From contig CACFYB010000001.1 in the NCBI GenBank assembly GCA_902570425.1, positions 124,001 through 188,000 on the forward strand: a stretch of 64,000 bases of DNA. The letters run 5' to 3'. The translations under genes were made by a program, and so were the position numbers. The DNA comes from an uncultured Pelagibacteraceae bacterium (GTDB taxonomy: Bacteria; Pseudomonadota; Alphaproteobacteria; Pelagibacterales; Pelagibacteraceae). The notes beneath the pieces were generated by a model. The model worked only from the letters and a program-made list of their open reading frames with translations, ran no database searches and was not told where the DNA came from. Positions 30,992-40,812 of this stretch are shown here, piece after piece; position 1 is the first letter of the stretch, and each line of letters begins with the position of its first letter.

Positions 30992-31015
30992 AAGTCTTTT
31001 TATTTAAAAAAACTT
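30992..31015 (-). terminator. terminator-like hairpin in the leader of the decarboxylase operon (possible attenuator)
   Basis: On the minus strand AAGTTTTTTT and AAAAAGACTT form a 10-bp stem (one G-U pair) around the loop AAAT, and the stem runs into a further six T. It lies 35-58 bp upstream of the decarboxylase ATG inside the divergent 121-bp gap, where an ordinary end-of-gene terminator is not expected. The stem is mostly A-U and so weak. Confidence 0.35.
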
Positions 31016-31033
31016 TTATATTTCAGGCAAATT

Positions 31034-31077
31034 ATTCAATAGTTATTCAATGTAAAGAAAATAATGATCTATTGAAT
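31034..31077. repeat. three ATTCAAT boxes before regA
   Basis: ATTCAATAG (31034-31042) and CTATTGAAT (31069-31077) form a perfect 9-bp inverted repeat, with a third direct copy ATTCAAT at 31045-31051. The boxes fill the region just before the possible GTG start of regA and could be an operator, but A/T-rich sequence makes chance repeats likely. Confidence 0.35.
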
Positions 31078-31105
31078 TGTGGTAAAAAATCACCATATTA
31101 GTCCT

Positions 31106-31669
31106 ATGAAAAATGAGGGAACATTACAAAATTTGAGCGATTTTGAGAATAAATCGCTATTAATTGTTGATGATGACAATCCATTTAGAGAGAGACTCGC
31201 TAGAGCGATGGAAAAAAAGGGTTTTGAGGTTATTCAAGCTGAAGGTGTAAAAAAAGGTATTGAATCAGTCAAATTAAAGAAACCTGGTTTTGCTGTTGTT
31301 GATCTAAGGCTAGGTGATGGAAATGGTTTGGAAGTTGTAAAAGAAATTCAGTCATCAAATTCCTCAAGCAGAATTATAATGCTTACTGGTTATGGAAATA
31401 TTCCTACAGCAGTTGCAGCGATAAAAGAGGGAGCAATAGATTATCTTGCAAAACCTGCGGATGCTGAAGATGTTGAAAAAGCTCTTCTAGCAGATCCATC
31501 AAAAAAGGCAGCTCCACCAGAAAATCCTATGTCTGCAGACAGAGTTAAGTGGGAACATATCCACAGGGTCTTTGAATTATGTAATAGGAATGTATCTGAA
31601 ACTGCAAGAAGACTTAAAATGCATAGAAGAACTTTACAGAGAATTTTATCTAAAAGGTCACCTAGATAA
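31106..31669 (+). CDS. regA: RegA/ActR/PrrA-type response regulator
   Basis: A two-component regulator that in alphaproteobacteria responds to redox state. The receiver domain starts SLLIVDDDNPFRERLARAMEK, with the phospho-acceptor Asp in FAVVDLRLGDGNG and the Lys in YLAKPADAED; the C-terminal Fis-type helix-turn-helix is ETARRLKMHRRTLQRIL. The ATG at 31106 gives 187 residues; an in-frame GTG at 31079 would give 196, and neither has a clear ribosome site. Its usual kinase RegB is not adjacent, so it is an orphan here. It is divergent from the polyamine operon. Confidence 0.88.
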   Translation: MKNEGTLQNLSDFENKSLLIVDDDNPFRERLARAMEKKGFEVIQAEGVKKGIESVKLKKPGFAVVDLRLGDGNGLEVVKEIQSSNSSSRIIMLTGYGNIPTAVAAIKEGAIDYLAKPADAEDVEKALLADPSKKAAPPENPMSADRVKWEHIHRVFELCNRNVSETARRLKMHRRTLQRILSKRSPR

Positions 31670-32213
31670 CTTTTCTAAGTTTAAATATTTTTTTTGCTAA
31701 GATAGTAAGTATTGAAATTTTAAATATTTCAGCTAATAAAAAAGGTATAACACCCAGCTCTAATAGAGGTTTGTCCCATCCTATGATTGTTCCTAACCAT
31801 AAAATTCCTAATATGTATATAATAGAAACAGACATTATTAACTTTAAAAAAATAATTAGATAATTATCCTTCAATTTTATAAAGGAAGCAAAGTAGGTTG
31901 CTAATAAAAAACCAATTAGATATCCCATTGTTGGGCCAGTAAAATAAACCAAACCTACTCCTCTTTCAGGAGAGTTTGAAAATACAGGAAATCCAATAAT
32001 TCCTTCAATTAAATAAAGACTAACTGTAGCTAAACCAATTTTATAACCAAAACTTAAACCAAGAAACAAAACAACAAAAGTTTGCATTGTCATTGGTACT
32101 GGGTAAAAAGGAATTTTTATTTTCGCTGAAATTGCAAGAACAATTGATCCTATAAAAATTATAGATAAATATTTAATAATTTTTGCTTGACTATTTTGTT
32201 TAATTAGATCCAT
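31662..32213 (-). CDS. bioY: biotin transporter BioY (ECF S component)
   Basis: BioY is the substrate-binding membrane subunit of a biotin ECF transporter and can work alone in some bacteria. The 183-residue protein has about six hydrophobic helices, with IPFYPVPMTMQTFVVLFLG and GPTMGYLIGFLLA, the conserved BioY blocks. The energising BioM and BioN subunits are not adjacent. It is convergent with regA (8-bp overlap) and divergent from polA over 112 bp; no BirA-type operator is recognised in that gap. Confidence 0.92.
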   Translation of the reverse strand: MDLIKQNSQAKIIKYLSIIFIGSIVLAISAKIKIPFYPVPMTMQTFVVLFLGLSFGYKIGLATVSLYLIEGIIGFPVFSNSPERGVGLVYFTGPTMGYLIGFLLATYFASFIKLKDNYLIIFLKLIMSVSIIYILGILWLGTIIGWDKPLLELGVIPFLLAEIFKISILTILAKKIFKLRKVI

Positions 32214-32325
32214 TAAAAATAATACCTTTATTTCTGTTGATAATCTATAAATAATTTATCTTTAAAGTATGATATATATTTTCTAATTCAAAGATAATGA
32301 TAACAATATAATATTAAAAGTTTTA

Positions 32326-35100
32326 ATGAATAAAATTAAAAAAACAGACCATTTTTATCTTGTAGATGGTTCAGGTTATATATTTAGGGCCTATTATGCG
32401 CTTCCTCCATTAACACGAAAAAGTGATGGATTACCTACTGGAGCAGTAAGTGGATTTTGCAGTATGCTTTTTAAACTATTAGAAGACTCAAAATCAGATA
32501 AAAATCTGCAGAAGCCGACACATTTTGCTGTAATTTTCGACTCAGCAAGGAAAACATTTAGAAATGAAATTTATAGTGAATATAAAGCTAATCGATCAGA
32601 AGCTCCAGATGATTTAGCCCCACAATTCGAATATATTAGAAAATCTGTTTTGGCATTTAATTTACCATCAGTCGAATTAATCAACTATGAGGCTGATGAT
32701 TTAATAGCTACTTATGTTGATAAAATTTTAAAAGAAGGTGGAAAAGTAACTATAGTTTCCTCTGATAAAGATTTAATGCAACTATACAAAAAAGGTGTTC
32801 GAATATATGACCCAATGAAAAATAAATTTATTAAAGAAGAAGATGTTCAAAAGAAATTTGGTGTAGACTCAAGCAAAGTTATAGATGTTCAATCTTTGGC
32901 AGGTGATAGTAGCGATAATGTACCTGGAGTTCCAGGCATTGGAGTTAAAACAGCAGCAGAGTTAATTAATAAGTATGGAACACTAGAAAAACTTTTAGAG
33001 TCCGCTAATGAGATTAAACAAAATAAAAGAAGAGAAACACTTCTTGAAAATAAAGATAAGGCTTTAATTAGCAAAAAATTGGTTACATTGAAAAATGATG
33101 CTCCAATTAAGATAAAGTTAAATGAGCTAGAGCTTAAAAATATTGATAAAGATAAACTTTACAAATTTTTAAGAGACATGGAATTTAATAGATTATTAAG
33201 TTCGGCAATATCTGCATATGGTGAACCAGATATTTTTAAAAACAAAGAAAAAAAAAATAACACCGATAAAGGAAAACCTATCACCAGAGATGATTATCAT
33301 TTAATTTCTAAGATAAATGAGTTAGATTTTTGGATTAAAGAAGCCGAAGAGGCTGGAGAGATTGCAGTAGACACCGAAACTAATTCACTCGATCCCCATC
33401 AAGCAGATTTAGTTGGAATATCGTTGTGCTCAAAAGTAGGAAAGGCTTGTTATATACCACTAGGACATAAATCAAAAAAATGTTTAGATAAAAATTTAGT
33501 TCTAACAAAACTCAAACCTTTATTGGAGGACCTCAGCATAAAAAAAATAGGGCAAAATATAAAATTTGATTTTATAATATTTTTTAAGCAAGGTATTAAA
33601 GTTTCATCAATGGAAGATACTATGCTTATGTCATATGTTTTAGATGCAGGAAAAAATAGACATAACATGGATACGCTTGCAAAAATTCACTTAGATCATG
33701 AAACAATATCATTTAAAGATTTGGTTGGATCAGGAAAAAAGGAGATTAACTTTAGTGAAGTTGAAATTGAAAAGGCTAAGGATTATGCGGCAGAAGATGC
33801 TGACATCACTTTAAGACTATATCAAAAATTTAAAAAAGATCTCAAAGCTGAAAAATTGACAAATATTTATGAAATTTTTGAAAAACCTATGATTGAAATA
33901 TTGGCATTAATGGAAATAGAAGGAATAAAAATTGATAGTGGATTTCTAAATAACCTATCATTAAAATTTGAAAAAAAAATTTCAAAGATTGAAAAAGAGG
34001 TCTTTGAGATTTCAAAAAAAAAATTCAATATTGCATCACCCAAACAGCTTGGTGATATAATTTATAATGATTTAAAAATCGCAATTCTCAAAAAGACTAA
34101 AAAAGGAGGATTTGCTACAAGCGCGTCTGTCTTAGAAGACTTAGCTTTTAAAGGTCACAAATTTCCTAAACTGGTTTTAGATTGGAGGCAATTGTCAAAA
34201 TTAAAAAATACTTACTCAGACTCATTGCCAGAGCATATAAATCCAAACACGAAAAGAGTACACACATCCTTTTTGTTAGCAGCTACTACGACTGGAAGAC
34301 TTGCTTCCAGCGATCCAAATTTACAAAATATACCAATTAAAACGGAGGATGGAAAAGATATAAGAAAAGCTTTTATAACCAATAAAGACTATGCTCTGAT
34401 CTCAGCAGATTATAATCAGATAGAAATGAGAATTTTAGCTGACTTAGCAGATGTGAAGGCGCTTAAGAAAGCATTTATAAATAATGAAGACATACATTCT
34501 TTAACAGCAAGTCAAATATTTAATATTGATATTAAAAAAGTAAGCACAGAACAAAGAAGAAAAGCTAAAGCGATTAATTTTGGAATAATATATGGAATAT
34601 CTCAATATGGATTAGCCAAACAAATTAATGTAAGTAATCATGAAGCTGAAGAATTTTTAAATGCTTACTTCACAAGATTTCCAGAAATTAAAATTTATAT
34701 GGATCAAACAATAAAATTTTGTAGAAAAAGTGGCTATGTAAATAATATTTTTGGTAGAAGATCTCATTTTATAAGTATAAATGATAAAAATTATAATGTT
34801 AGGAATTTCCAAGAACGAGCAGCAATTAATGCACCCATTCAAGGTTCTGCCTCTGAAATTATGAGATTAGCAATGATAAGATTGAAAAATCGATTAATTG
34901 ATAAAAAATTTGATAAAACTAAAATGTTACTCCAAATTCATGATGAGTTAATTTTTGAAACACCCAAAGATGAAGCAAAAAGAATCAGTAAAATTATAGT
35001 TGAGGAAATGTCTAGTGTTTCCAAAAGTGATCAGCATTCCTTTACGATACCTTTAACAGTAGATGTTAATATAGGTGACAATTGGGGGTCTCTACATTAG
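32326..35100 (+). CDS. polA: DNA polymerase I
   Basis: PolA fills gaps and removes RNA primers. The 924 residues hold three domains: 5' nuclease (residues 1 to about 290, with VDGSGYIFRAYYALP and EADDLIATYV), a 3'-5' exonuclease domain with the metal motif AVDTETNSLDP near 345-355 and therefore probably active, and the polymerase with motif A SADYNQIEMRILA, motif B RRKAKAINFGIIYG and motif C LLQIHDELIFE. A perfect TATAAT at 32307-32312 ends 13 bp before the ATG and would yield a leader of only about 7 bases. The gap upstream otherwise shows nothing. Confidence 0.97.
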   Translation: MNKIKKTDHFYLVDGSGYIFRAYYALPPLTRKSDGLPTGAVSGFCSMLFKLLEDSKSDKNLQKPTHFAVIFDSARKTFRNEIYSEYKANRSEAPDDLAPQFEYIRKSVLAFNLPSVELINYEADDLIATYVDKILKEGGKVTIVSSDKDLMQLYKKGVRIYDPMKNKFIKEEDVQKKFGVDSSKVIDVQSLAGDSSDNVPGVPGIGVKTAAELINKYGTLEKLLESANEIKQNKRRETLLENKDKALISKKLVTLKNDAPIKIKLNELELKNIDKDKLYKFLRDMEFNRLLSSAISAYGEPDIFKNKEKKNNTDKGKPITRDDYHLISKINELDFWIKEAEEAGEIAVDTETNSLDPHQADLVGISLCSKVGKACYIPLGHKSKKCLDKNLVLTKLKPLLEDLSIKKIGQNIKFDFIIFFKQGIKVSSMEDTMLMSYVLDAGKNRHNMDTLAKIHLDHETISFKDLVGSGKKEINFSEVEIEKAKDYAAEDADITLRLYQKFKKDLKAEKLTNIYEIFEKPMIEILALMEIEGIKIDSGFLNNLSLKFEKKISKIEKEVFEISKKKFNIASPKQLGDIIYNDLKIAILKKTKKGGFATSASVLEDLAFKGHKFPKLVLDWRQLSKLKNTYSDSLPEHINPNTKRVHTSFLLAATTTGRLASSDPNLQNIPIKTEDGKDIRKAFITNKDYALISADYNQIEMRILADLADVKALKKAFINNEDIHSLTASQIFNIDIKKVSTEQRRKAKAINFGIIYGISQYGLAKQINVSNHEAEEFLNAYFTRFPEIKIYMDQTIKFCRKSGYVNNIFGRRSHFISINDKNYNVRNFQERAAINAPIQGSASEIMRLAMIRLKNRLIDKKFDKTKMLLQIHDELIFETPKDEAKRISKIIVEEMSSVSKSDQHSFTIPLTVDVNIGDNWGSLH

Positions 35101-35151
35101 TTTAAATATTATTGCCCAAATTAGAACAATTTAGTATTTTTATATTGGTTT

Positions 35152-35859
35152 ATGCTTAAACAAACAATAGCCCTGATAGATGATGATAGAAATATATTAA
35201 CTAGTTTAAGTATTGCATTGGAAAAAGAGGGATTTAAGGTCCAAACATATATTGATGGAGAGAGTGCTTTGATCGGACTAACAAGAACACCACCAGATTT
35301 AGCAATTATTGATATTAAAATGCCAAAAATGGATGGAGAAGAGTTATTAAAGAAATTAAGAAAAAAAACTTCTATGCCTGTTATATTTTTGACTTCAAAA
35401 GATGATGAAATAGACGAGCTGCTCGGTCTTAAATTAGGTGCAGATGATTTCGTAAAAAAATCTGGAGGTTTTTCAATTAAGGTGTTAATTGAGAGAATAA
35501 GAGTTCAATTAAGAAAAAAAGACTCTAAAGAGTCTATTGAGGAAAATAAGAGCATAATTTCCCATGGCAAGTTAAAATTAGATCCATCACAGTTAGAATG
35601 TGAATGGGATGGAAAGCAGCTTCCTGATAAGTTAACAACAACTGAATTTTTATTAGTTAAAGAATTAGCGAAAAGACCTGGAATTATTAAAGAACGTGCT
35701 CAGTTAATGGATATAGCTTATAGAGAAGATACAGATATTGAGGATCGTACAATTGATAGTCATGTTAAAAGAATAAGAAAAAAATTTAAGAAAGTTGATC
35801 CAGACTTTTCAGCTATAGAAACAAGGTATGGAAGTGGATATAGATGGAATGTTAGCTAA
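35152..35859 (+). CDS. chvI: ChvI-type response regulator (OmpR/PhoB family)
   Basis: The 235-residue regulator has a receiver domain (IALIDDDRNILTSL, phospho-acceptor Asp in AIIDIKMPKMDGEE, Lys in VIFLTSKDDE) and a C-terminal winged helix (ESLTTTEFLL-like DKLTTTEFLLVKELAKRPG and DRTIDSHVKRIRKKF, ending RYGSGYRW). The pairing with the next gene and the position near ahcY identify it as ChvI of the alphaproteobacterial ChvG-ChvI system, which responds to envelope or acid stress. The start codon of chvG overlaps its last base. Confidence 0.88.
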   Translation: MLKQTIALIDDDRNILTSLSIALEKEGFKVQTYIDGESALIGLTRTPPDLAIIDIKMPKMDGEELLKKLRKKTSMPVIFLTSKDDEIDELLGLKLGADDFVKKSGGFSIKVLIERIRVQLRKKDSKESIEENKSIISHGKLKLDPSQLECEWDGKQLPDKLTTTEFLLVKELAKRPGIIKERAQLMDIAYREDTDIEDRTIDSHVKRIRKKFKKVDPDFSAIETRYGSGYRWNVS

Positions 35860-37400
35860 TGTTAAGCAATCTACTTAAAAATTTATCAATTCTAAAGAAA
35901 TTTTTGTTAATCAATTCAATTTTTTTCACAATTATTGGATTATTTACATTTGTTTATTTGAAAAACATTCAGCCTAATTTAATAAAAAAAAAATCCTCAA
36001 ATCATATAGAAATCATTAAAAATACAATAGACAATTTAAATAGGTTAGAGGTCAAATTTGTTGAGGAAGATATTAGAAAGTTTTTATTCTCAACGAGATT
36101 TCTATTTCAAAATTTAGATAGAGTTATTTTTTTCGATAACGAATTAAACTTAGTTGGCGATACTGATACTCTTGATCTTGATCCTAGATCATTTTCAACA
36201 AGGCTAGATTTAGTAGAATTAGAAATTTTGAATGAAAAAAAAACAAAAGAAATTACTGAAACTAAAAATATTGATATTGGAAATGATAATTCAGTCTCTT
36301 TAAAAGATATTTTATTTAATTATGTAGGCTCAAAAAATTACGGAATTCCTTTTACGTTTACACAGGATGAATTTAATAAATTTAAACTTACAACAATTAA
36401 AAATGTAATGAAGGGTGATAAAAATATTGGATATTTGGCTATCAGTGAAAATGCAAATGATGTAAAAGCAGCAATTGATGAAAGGAGAACTTTCATAATT
36501 CGGACAGCAATTGCGGTAGCTATAGTAATATTAATTTTCTCTTTTGTTTTAAACAGATATTTTTTGAAACCAATCAAAAATTTGGTTAGTTATACCAAAA
36601 CTATAAAAGATAAAAATTCAAAAGGAACAAATATTGAAGTATTAAAACTGAGAAATGATGAATTAGGACTTCTCTCGAATTCTTTGAATGATATGACTTT
36701 AGAATTGCAAAAAAGAATTTCACACGCTGAAAACTTTTCAACTGATCTTGTTCATGAGATAAGAAATCCGCTAGCATCATTAAAAAGTGCTTCTGAAATT
36801 TTACATGACACTACTGATATGAATCAAAGGGTAAAACTAATAAATATTTTGAGCCATGATGTTCAAAGAATTGAAAGATTAATTACTGACTATTCACAGA
36901 TGTTGAAAGATGAGGTAGCTTTAAGTAAAGAAAAAACAAAAAAAATAGACATTGAACTAGTAATTAAGTCAGTCGTTGATGATTTTAATAATATTTATAA
37001 AGTTAAGAGAGGTATAAACATTAAGTATGAGAATGATGGTAAAAACAAATACTTTATTTATGGAATTGAGAATAGGATTGAACAAATAGTCGCTAACCTC
37101 TTAGATAATGCCATATCATTTAGTGAGGATAATAAACAAATAATTGTAAAGGTTTCAAAATCAAATAACAAAAAAATTAATATCGAAATTTTAGATGAGG
37201 GACAGGGATTTAAAGAAAAGGATACTAACAAAATATTCAATAGATTTTATAGCAACAGGCCAGACAAATTTGGACAACATTCTGGATTAGGCTTGAATAT
37301 TGTTAAAAACTTAGTTGACTTACACAATGGCTCAATAAAAGCGTCTAATCGAATAGATAAAAAAGGTGCAAGAATGGAATTAATATTTCCAACAATTTAA
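35859..37400 (+). CDS. chvG: ChvG-type sensor histidine kinase
   Basis: A 513-residue membrane kinase partnered with ChvI. It has a transmembrane helix at about residues 15-35, a periplasmic domain of about 170 residues, a second helix near 210-230 (IRTAIAVAIVILIFSF), a HAMP region, the H box HEIRNPLASLKSA, and the ATP-binding boxes N (ANLLDNAISFS), G1 (DEGQGF) and G2 (HSGLGLNIVKN). The genes for HPr kinase and PTS components that usually follow chvG in alphaproteobacteria are missing; ahcY comes next. Confidence 0.88.
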   Translation: MLSNLLKNLSILKKFLLINSIFFTIIGLFTFVYLKNIQPNLIKKKSSNHIEIIKNTIDNLNRLEVKFVEEDIRKFLFSTRFLFQNLDRVIFFDNELNLVGDTDTLDLDPRSFSTRLDLVELEILNEKKTKEITETKNIDIGNDNSVSLKDILFNYVGSKNYGIPFTFTQDEFNKFKLTTIKNVMKGDKNIGYLAISENANDVKAAIDERRTFIIRTAIAVAIVILIFSFVLNRYFLKPIKNLVSYTKTIKDKNSKGTNIEVLKLRNDELGLLSNSLNDMTLELQKRISHAENFSTDLVHEIRNPLASLKSASEILHDTTDMNQRVKLINILSHDVQRIERLITDYSQMLKDEVALSKEKTKKIDIELVIKSVVDDFNNIYKVKRGINIKYENDGKNKYFIYGIENRIEQIVANLLDNAISFSEDNKQIIVKVSKSNNKKINIEILDEGQGFKEKDTNKIFNRFYSNRPDKFGQHSGLGLNIVKNLVDLHNGSIKASNRIDKKGARMELIFPTI

Positions 37401-37444
37401 AGTTATATTGATTAATTTATTCTTTGTTGTTAGAAGAACCAACT

Positions 37445-38731
37445 ATGGATGATTTTAAAGTAAAAGATATATCCCAAGCAGAATTTGGACGAAAAGAAAT
37501 CTCAATTGCAGAAAGTGAGATGCCTGGATTAATGGCTTTACGAGACGAATATAAGGGAAAATCACCTTTAAAAGGAGCAAAAATTATTGGTTGTTTGCAT
37601 ATGACTATACAAACAGCTGTCCTGATTGAAACTTTAGTTAATTTGGGGGCCGAGGTTAGATGGTCATCATGTAATATTTTTTCAACTCAAGATCATGCAG
37701 CAGCAGCAATTGCTAAAGCTGGTATACCAGTTTACGCATGGAAAGGCGAGACTGAGGAAGAATATCTTTGGTGTATTAAACAAACAATAATTGGAAAAAA
37801 AAATTGGAAGCCAAACTTACTTTTAGATGATGGAGGGGATTTAACTGCTGTAATGCATAGTGAGCACAATGAATTATTAAGCGATGTAAGAGGAGTTTCA
37901 GAAGAAACAACAACAGGAATAAAAGCCTTAAATAAGATGGAGAAAAACAAAACACTACTGATACCTGCTATAAATGTAAATGACTCTGTGACCAAGTCAA
38001 AATTTGATAACTTATATGGATGTAGGGAAAGTTTAGTAGATGGGATAAGAAGAGCAACTGATGTAATGATGTCTGGAAAAATTGCGATAGTTGCGGGCTT
38101 TGGAGATGTAGGTAAGGGGAGCGCAGCATCACTAAGGCAAAGTGGAGCAAGAGTTTTAATTACAGAGGCAGATCCAATTTGCGCTCTTCAGGCTGCAATG
38201 GAAGGTTATGAAGTAGTTTTAATGGAAGAAGCAATAAACAAAGCAGATATTGTTGTTACTGCCACTGGAAATAAAGATATCGTTACAGCAGATCATATGA
38301 GAGATATGAAAGATAGAGCAATTCTTTGTAACATTGGTCATTTTGATAATGAAATACAAGTAGAGGCATTGAAGAATTACAAATGGAAAGAAATCAAACC
38401 CCAAGTTCATGAAATAGAATTACCGAGTGGTAAAAGAATAATTCTATTGGCTGAAGGAAGACTTGTAAACTTAGGCTGTGCTACTGGTCATCCTAGCTTT
38501 GTTATGAGCGCATCATTTACCAACCAAGTTATTGCACAAATAGAATTATGGAACAATTTTAAGAATTATGAAAATAAGGTATATGTCTTACCTAAACATT
38601 TAGATGAAAAAGTAGCAACTCTTCACCTAAAGAAAGTTGGAGCAAAATTAACCAAGCTTTCTAAAGAACAAGCAGACTATATAAGTGTTGAAGTAGAGGG
38701 TCCATTTAAGCCTAATGCATATCGCTATTAA
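37445..38731 (+). CDS. ahcY: S-adenosylhomocysteine hydrolase
   Basis: AhcY splits S-adenosylhomocysteine to adenosine and homocysteine, clearing the product of methylation. The ATG at 37445 is preferred over an in-frame TTG at 37424, giving 428 residues. Motifs are [30 protein letters not shown], the NAD-binding [15 protein letters not shown] and the C-terminal [12 protein letters not shown]. No SAH or SAM riboswitch was found in the 44-bp leader. The last 17 bp overlap tsaE in another frame, so the conserved C-terminal sequence is dual-coding. Confidence 0.97.
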   Translation: MDDFKVKDISQAEFGRKEISIAESEMPGLMALRDEYKGKSPLKGAKIIGCLHMTIQTAVLIETLVNLGAEVRWSSCNIFSTQDHAAAAIAKAGIPVYAWKGETEEEYLWCIKQTIIGKKNWKPNLLLDDGGDLTAVMHSEHNELLSDVRGVSEETTTGIKALNKMEKNKTLLIPAINVNDSVTKSKFDNLYGCRESLVDGIRRATDVMMSGKIAIVAGFGDVGKGSAASLRQSGARVLITEADPICALQAAMEGYEVVLMEEAINKADIVVTATGNKDIVTADHMRDMKDRAILCNIGHFDNEIQVEALKNYKWKEIKPQVHEIELPSGKRIILLAEGRLVNLGCATGHPSFVMSASFTNQVIAQIELWNNFKNYENKVYVLPKHLDEKVATLHLKKVGAKLTKLSKEQADYISVEVEGPFKPNAYRY

Positions 38732-39170
38732 AAGTGAAAAAATAAATTTAGTTTCAGAAAAAATAACTAATGAGTTAGCAAAAAAAGTTCAAAAAAAAAT
38801 CTATGCTGGTGATATAATTTTAATATTTGGAGAAATTGGTGTTGGCAAAACTACTTTTGTTAAATATTTGATCAATCATTTTCAAAAAGAAAATAATTTA
38901 AAATTGACAGAAATAACTAGTCCAACTTTTAATCTACTTAATGAATATAAGATTAATAATTTGAAAATTTTACACTATGATCTTTATAGGATCAAAGATT
39001 CATCAGAATTGAAAAATTTAAATATATTTGAAAATAATTCTAACGCTATAACTTTGGTAGAATGGCCACAAATAATCAAAGAAAAACCAAAAAGATTTAT
39101 TGAATTTTTGTTTCAATATGAAGACGACTATGACAAAAGGTCAGTTAAAATCAAGGGTTTAAATATTTAA
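38715..39170 (+). CDS. tsaE: tRNA threonylcarbamoyladenosine ATPase TsaE
   Basis: TsaE is the P-loop ATPase needed for the universal t6A modification of tRNA. The 151-residue protein has Walker A in [15 protein letters not shown], then [10 protein letters not shown] and [10 protein letters not shown], then VEWPQII, all standard. Its ATG lies inside the end of ahcY (17-bp overlap). It is followed 8 bp later by the AmgK-type kinase, the usual alphaproteobacterial order. The other t6A genes are elsewhere. Confidence 0.93.
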   Translation: MHIAIKSEKINLVSEKITNELAKKVQKKIYAGDIILIFGEIGVGKTTFVKYLINHFQKENNLKLTEITSPTFNLLNEYKINNLKILHYDLYRIKDSSELKNLNIFENNSNAITLVEWPQIIKEKPKRFIEFLFQYEDDYDKRSVKIKGLNI

Positions 39171-39178
39171 TTTTGTAG

Positions 39179-40129
39179 ATGATTAAATTTCAAAGAATGA
39201 AAGAAATAAAAGGAGATGCATCTTTAAGAAAATTTTTTAGAAAAAAATCAAAAAATTCATCCTCTATTGTTATTTTTTCTTGTAAAGAAAAATTTAAAAA
39301 TTTACTAGTTTATGACTCAATTAATAAAATATTAATTAAGAATAATATTTTAGCTCCAAAACTTTATACTGAGAATTATGAAAAGAATTATATTGAAATT
39401 CAAGATTTAGGAAATGAAACAATTTATCAAGTTTTAGTTCGAAAAAAAAAAAATCATTTTTCTTACTTTAAAAAAATTATAGATACATTAAAAAAAATCC
39501 AATTAATAAAAAATAGAAAGATTAAAAATTTTAAAAATAATAAGTATTCAATCCCAATATATAAAAAAAAGATACTATTCGAAGAAGCTAATTTATTTTG
39601 TGAATGGTTTATTCTTAAAAATTTACCTAAAAGCAAGAAAAAACAATTCAAGAGAAAATTTAGATTATTAGTTAAAAAAATACTCTCAAAATTAAAATTG
39701 AAAAATAATGTTTTTGTTCATAGAGACTTCCATGTATCTAATTTGATTTTAAAAAATAATCGTATTGGTGTAATAGATAGTCAAGATGCTTTGATTGGTA
39801 GCAAAGCTTATGATTTAGCATCTTTAATTGATGATGTAAGATTTAAAACTTCAAAGTCTTTTAAAAATTTAATTTATGAATATTATTTAAGAAGTGAAAA
39901 TAAAATTGACAAAGAACAACTTAAAAATGATTTTGAAATTTTGTCTGTTCTAAGAAACTTAAAAATTATAGGAATATTTACCCGTCTTTCAATTCGAGAT
40001 AAAAAAAAAAAATACTTAAAATTAATTCCTTATGCGTGGAGATTGATTAGTTTAAGAATTAGTGAGAATAAAAATCTGGAACCTCTAGGAGAACTCTTAA
40101 TTAAAAACTTTAAAAACAGAATTAAATGA
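39179..40129 (+). CDS. amgK: AmgK-type amino sugar kinase (aminoglycoside phosphotransferase family)
   Basis: AmgK phosphorylates MurNAc/GlcNAc at the anomeric position in the peptidoglycan-recycling bypass found in proteobacteria lacking MurQ. The 316-residue protein has the kinase catalytic motif VHRDFHVSNLIL, then IDSQDALIGSKAYDLASL, and the N-terminal GDASLRKFFR typical of AmgK. It overlaps the MurU-like gene by 4 bp, and together they would make UDP-MurNAc. The protein is unusually rich in lysine and isoleucine, but both active-site blocks are intact. Symbol by family and context. Confidence 0.82.
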   Translation: MIKFQRMKEIKGDASLRKFFRKKSKNSSSIVIFSCKEKFKNLLVYDSINKILIKNNILAPKLYTENYEKNYIEIQDLGNETIYQVLVRKKKNHFSYFKKIIDTLKKIQLIKNRKIKNFKNNKYSIPIYKKKILFEEANLFCEWFILKNLPKSKKKQFKRKFRLLVKKILSKLKLKNNVFVHRDFHVSNLILKNNRIGVIDSQDALIGSKAYDLASLIDDVRFKTSKSFKNLIYEYYLRSENKIDKEQLKNDFEILSVLRNLKIIGIFTRLSIRDKKKKYLKLIPYAWRLISLRISENKNLEPLGELLIKNFKNRIK

Positions 40130-40812
40130 AAATTAAAACAGCATTAATATTGTGTGCAGGTTTAGGTAAAAGACTTAACCCTTTAACTATTAATACACCT
40201 AAACCACTATTAAAACTAAGAAATATAACAATGTTAGAACATTGTATAAATACAATTTTAAAACTAGATATAAAAAAAATATTTCTTAATACTTTTTACT
40301 TACAAGAACAAATTTTTGAATTTATAGAAAAAAAAAATTTTCCTGCAGATATAAGAATTGTTACAGATGGAAAAGAAATTTTAAATACTGGAGGTGGCAT
40401 CTTAAATATGGTTAACCAATCATCAGATAGTGATTTTATAATTTTTAATCCTGATACTTATTGGAACAATAATTACATTAATGAGATAAATGAAATGCAA
40501 AATTTTTATTTTTCAAAAAAATTAGACAATCTTCTTTTAATAGTTAAAAACAATTTGAGTTTTGACGAAAATTTAAAAGGTGATTTTGATCTAAAAAATA
40601 ATATCATTTCAAGAAAAAATAAAGAATATATATTTATAGGATGTCAAATTTTAAATAAAAGACTATTTGATAAAAATAATTTAAGTAATTTTTCGATTTC
40701 TGAAATTTGGAATGATTTGAATGATAAGAATAAACTTAATGGCTTCGAAAGTATCAATAAATTTTACCATTTGACTGATTATGAAATTTTTAAAAAATTA
40801 AAAGATCTTTAG
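40126..40812 (+). CDS. murU: MurU-type MurNAc-1-phosphate uridylyltransferase
   Basis: A 228-residue sugar-nucleotide transferase. The N-terminal motif ALILCAGLGKRLNPLT and TPKPLLKL, then LNTGGGILNM, and FNPDTYWNN are the expected nucleotide- and metal-binding blocks. Directly coupled to amgK (overlap ATGA), it should make UDP-MurNAc from MurNAc-1-phosphate, feeding recycled sugar to cell wall synthesis and bypassing MurA/MurB. Its 3' end overlaps gpmA on the other strand by 23 bp. Confidence 0.82.
   Translation: MKIKTALILCAGLGKRLNPLTINTPKPLLKLRNITMLEHCINTILKLDIKKIFLNTFYLQEQIFEFIEKKNFPADIRIVTDGKEILNTGGGILNMVNQSSDSDFIIFNPDTYWNNNYINEINEMQNFYFSKKLDNLLLIVKNNLSFDENLKGDFDLKNNIISRKNKEYIFIGCQILNKRLFDKNNLSNFSISEIWNDLNDKNKLNGFESINKFYHLTDYEIFKKLKDL

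Noticed and set aside
37401-37444. SAH or SAM riboswitch before ahcY
   Set aside because: Only 44 bp separate chvG and ahcY, with no GC-containing stems or conserved riboswitch blocks.
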